DNA from: Aristolochia californica
Lineage: Eukaryota > Streptophyta > Magnoliopsida > Piperales > Aristolochiaceae
Length of the DNA stretch: 64,000 bases
Direction of reading: 5' to 3'
Assembly: GCA_029961685.1 (NCBI GenBank)
Contig: JARWKL010000001.1
Location: forward strand, 24,440,295-24,504,294
Below the pieces are notes generated by a model. The model was not told where the DNA came from, did not search any database, and worked only from the letters and a program-made list of their open reading frames with translations. The position numbers and the translations under genes are program-made. The stretch's first letter is position 1, and every line of letters starts with the position of its first letter. Shown here piece by piece: positions 63,426-64,000 of this stretch.

Positions 63426-64000
63426 TTATGAAAAAGGATCATTCCGGTTCGGTCTATGAAAATTCTGGACTGCATTCAAGTCCTCAATGAGCTCTGGGTA
63501 GGATGAACTAGATAGACACATTTGTGTGGGATGAGATGAACCAGAGCATATGGCACAGACAGTAGATGGGTTAGGAGAAGGTGAACTCTTGGACACCATA
63601 AGGGCATCAATTTTTCTAGTCAACCCTTCAATCTTGGCCATGAGCATGGGTGTTTCACTAACCTCGTAAAGACCCCCTCTTTTGGCTTCGTGGGATCTCC
63701 TATCAACATTAAATGATGAACCACACTGTTGATCACTCAACGTTTCAAAGAAGTCCCACGCCTCACTAGCACTCTTACCCATCAAACTCCCACCACTCAT
63801 TGCATCTACCATGGATCTAACCTGAGGTGTAAGACCTTGATGAAAGTATTGCACTAAATGCCATTTCTCAAACCCATGATGCGGACACCTACGGATCAAA
63901 TCCTTCCATTTCTCCCAAGCCTCATAAAAGTGTTCACCCTGCTGCTGCATAAAGTTGGAGATTTCTCTCCTGAGGGCTGTAGTTCTCTGAATGGGAAAGT
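63426..64000 (-). pseudogene. gag: Gag, 5' part outside the window
   Basis: The capsid/nucleocapsid region of the element. The frame is open through the window edge: upstream of the first Met (63,950) it reads PIQRTTALRREISNF, so the true start is beyond 64,000. The gag core is recognised from EHFYEAWEKWKDLIRRCPHH, YFHQGL and ASEAWDFFETL. A coiled segment follows (KIEGLTRKIDALM), then a zinc knuckle CAICSGSSHPTQMC (CX2CX4HX4C, residues 132-145 counted from that Met), which binds the element RNA. The frame stops at TAA 63,426-63,428 within the conserved C-terminal NDPFS...TYNPGW region and continues in the same frame beyond it. This suggests a single gag-pol polyprotein in the parent element. 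In this copy the stop is taken as a mutation. Confidence 0.9.

Larger units (their letters stand above)
56097..64000 (-). mobile_element. Decayed Ty3/gypsy LTR retrotransposon, Athila-like, 3' part
   Basis: An LTR retrotransposon is inserted in or joined to the satellite and read on the minus strand. Order from right to left: gag, protease, reverse transcriptase, RNase H, integrase, long non-coding 3' region, polypurine tract, 3' LTR. The 5' LTR, primer binding site and gag start lie beyond base 64,000. Assignment to the Athila group rests on the single-frame gag-pol, the FMDD reverse transcriptase box, a CX2CX4HX4C gag knuckle, the DLGAS protease, the absence of a chromodomain after integrase, and the long LTR of about 1.35 kb. 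Five in-frame stops and two one-base frameshifts make it non-autonomous. Because the 5' LTR is outside the window, neither age nor target-site duplication can be read. Confidence 0.88.

Noticed and set aside
1..64000. tRNA, rRNA, telomere repeats or a host gene
   Set aside because: None seen: no cloverleaf with invariant bases, no TTTAGGG arrays, no rRNA-like blocks and no non-transposon protein.

Overview
The window is plant repetitive DNA with no intact host gene. About the first 56 kb (1-56,096) is one tandem satellite array. The last 8 kb (56,097-64,000) is the 3' part of a decayed LTR retrotransposon on the minus strand. Its protein motifs (DLGAS protease, FMDD reverse transcriptase, CX2CX4HX4C gag knuckle, integrase without chromodomain, single-frame gag-pol) place it in Ty3/gypsy and most likely the Athila group. 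That group occurs only in plants and is typically found in pericentromeric heterochromatin. The species cannot be named from the sequence.

Satellite layout: I count 84 complete head-to-tail monomers plus one cut monomer, all in the same orientation, averaging about 663 bp. Two subfamilies are clear. Type A is about 670-674 bp and carries ACATGAACTCTAAAATTTTC, GTGTACATCTAAAATG and GATTCTAAGGTCTTTTTAG. Type B is about 663-665 bp and carries AACTCCAAAATTTTC, GAGTACATCTAGAATGG and GATTGTAAGCTCTTCTTAG. From 1 to 5.3 kb and from 13.2 to 20.5 kb they alternate A-B, giving a 1.33 kb dimer higher-order repeat. Elsewhere the order breaks into A runs, B runs (22.5-25.9 kb) and A/B hybrid monomers. From 29.9 kb rightward larger higher-order repeats dominate: a 12.6 kb-spaced duplication, a 673-bp near-identical triplication, a 2.66 kb tetramer present twice and a 3.98 kb hexamer present twice.

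Retrotransposon layout (sense = minus, read right to left): gag (partial, runs off the window), protease, reverse transcriptase, RNase H and integrase, then about 1.7 kb of non-coding 3' region with two polypurine-tract-like sites, then a 3' LTR (about 57,446 to 56,097) that joins the satellite directly inside monomer 85. Gag-pol is a single frame interrupted by five in-frame stops and two one-base frameshifts, so this copy is dead.

The many 60-108 aa open frames inside the satellite recur at the monomer period on both strands, mostly use non-ATG starts, and are not annotated as genes. I did not find a convincing new functional gene system. The most interesting content is the multi-scale record of unequal exchange in the array and a conserved 15-bp dyad in most monomers.
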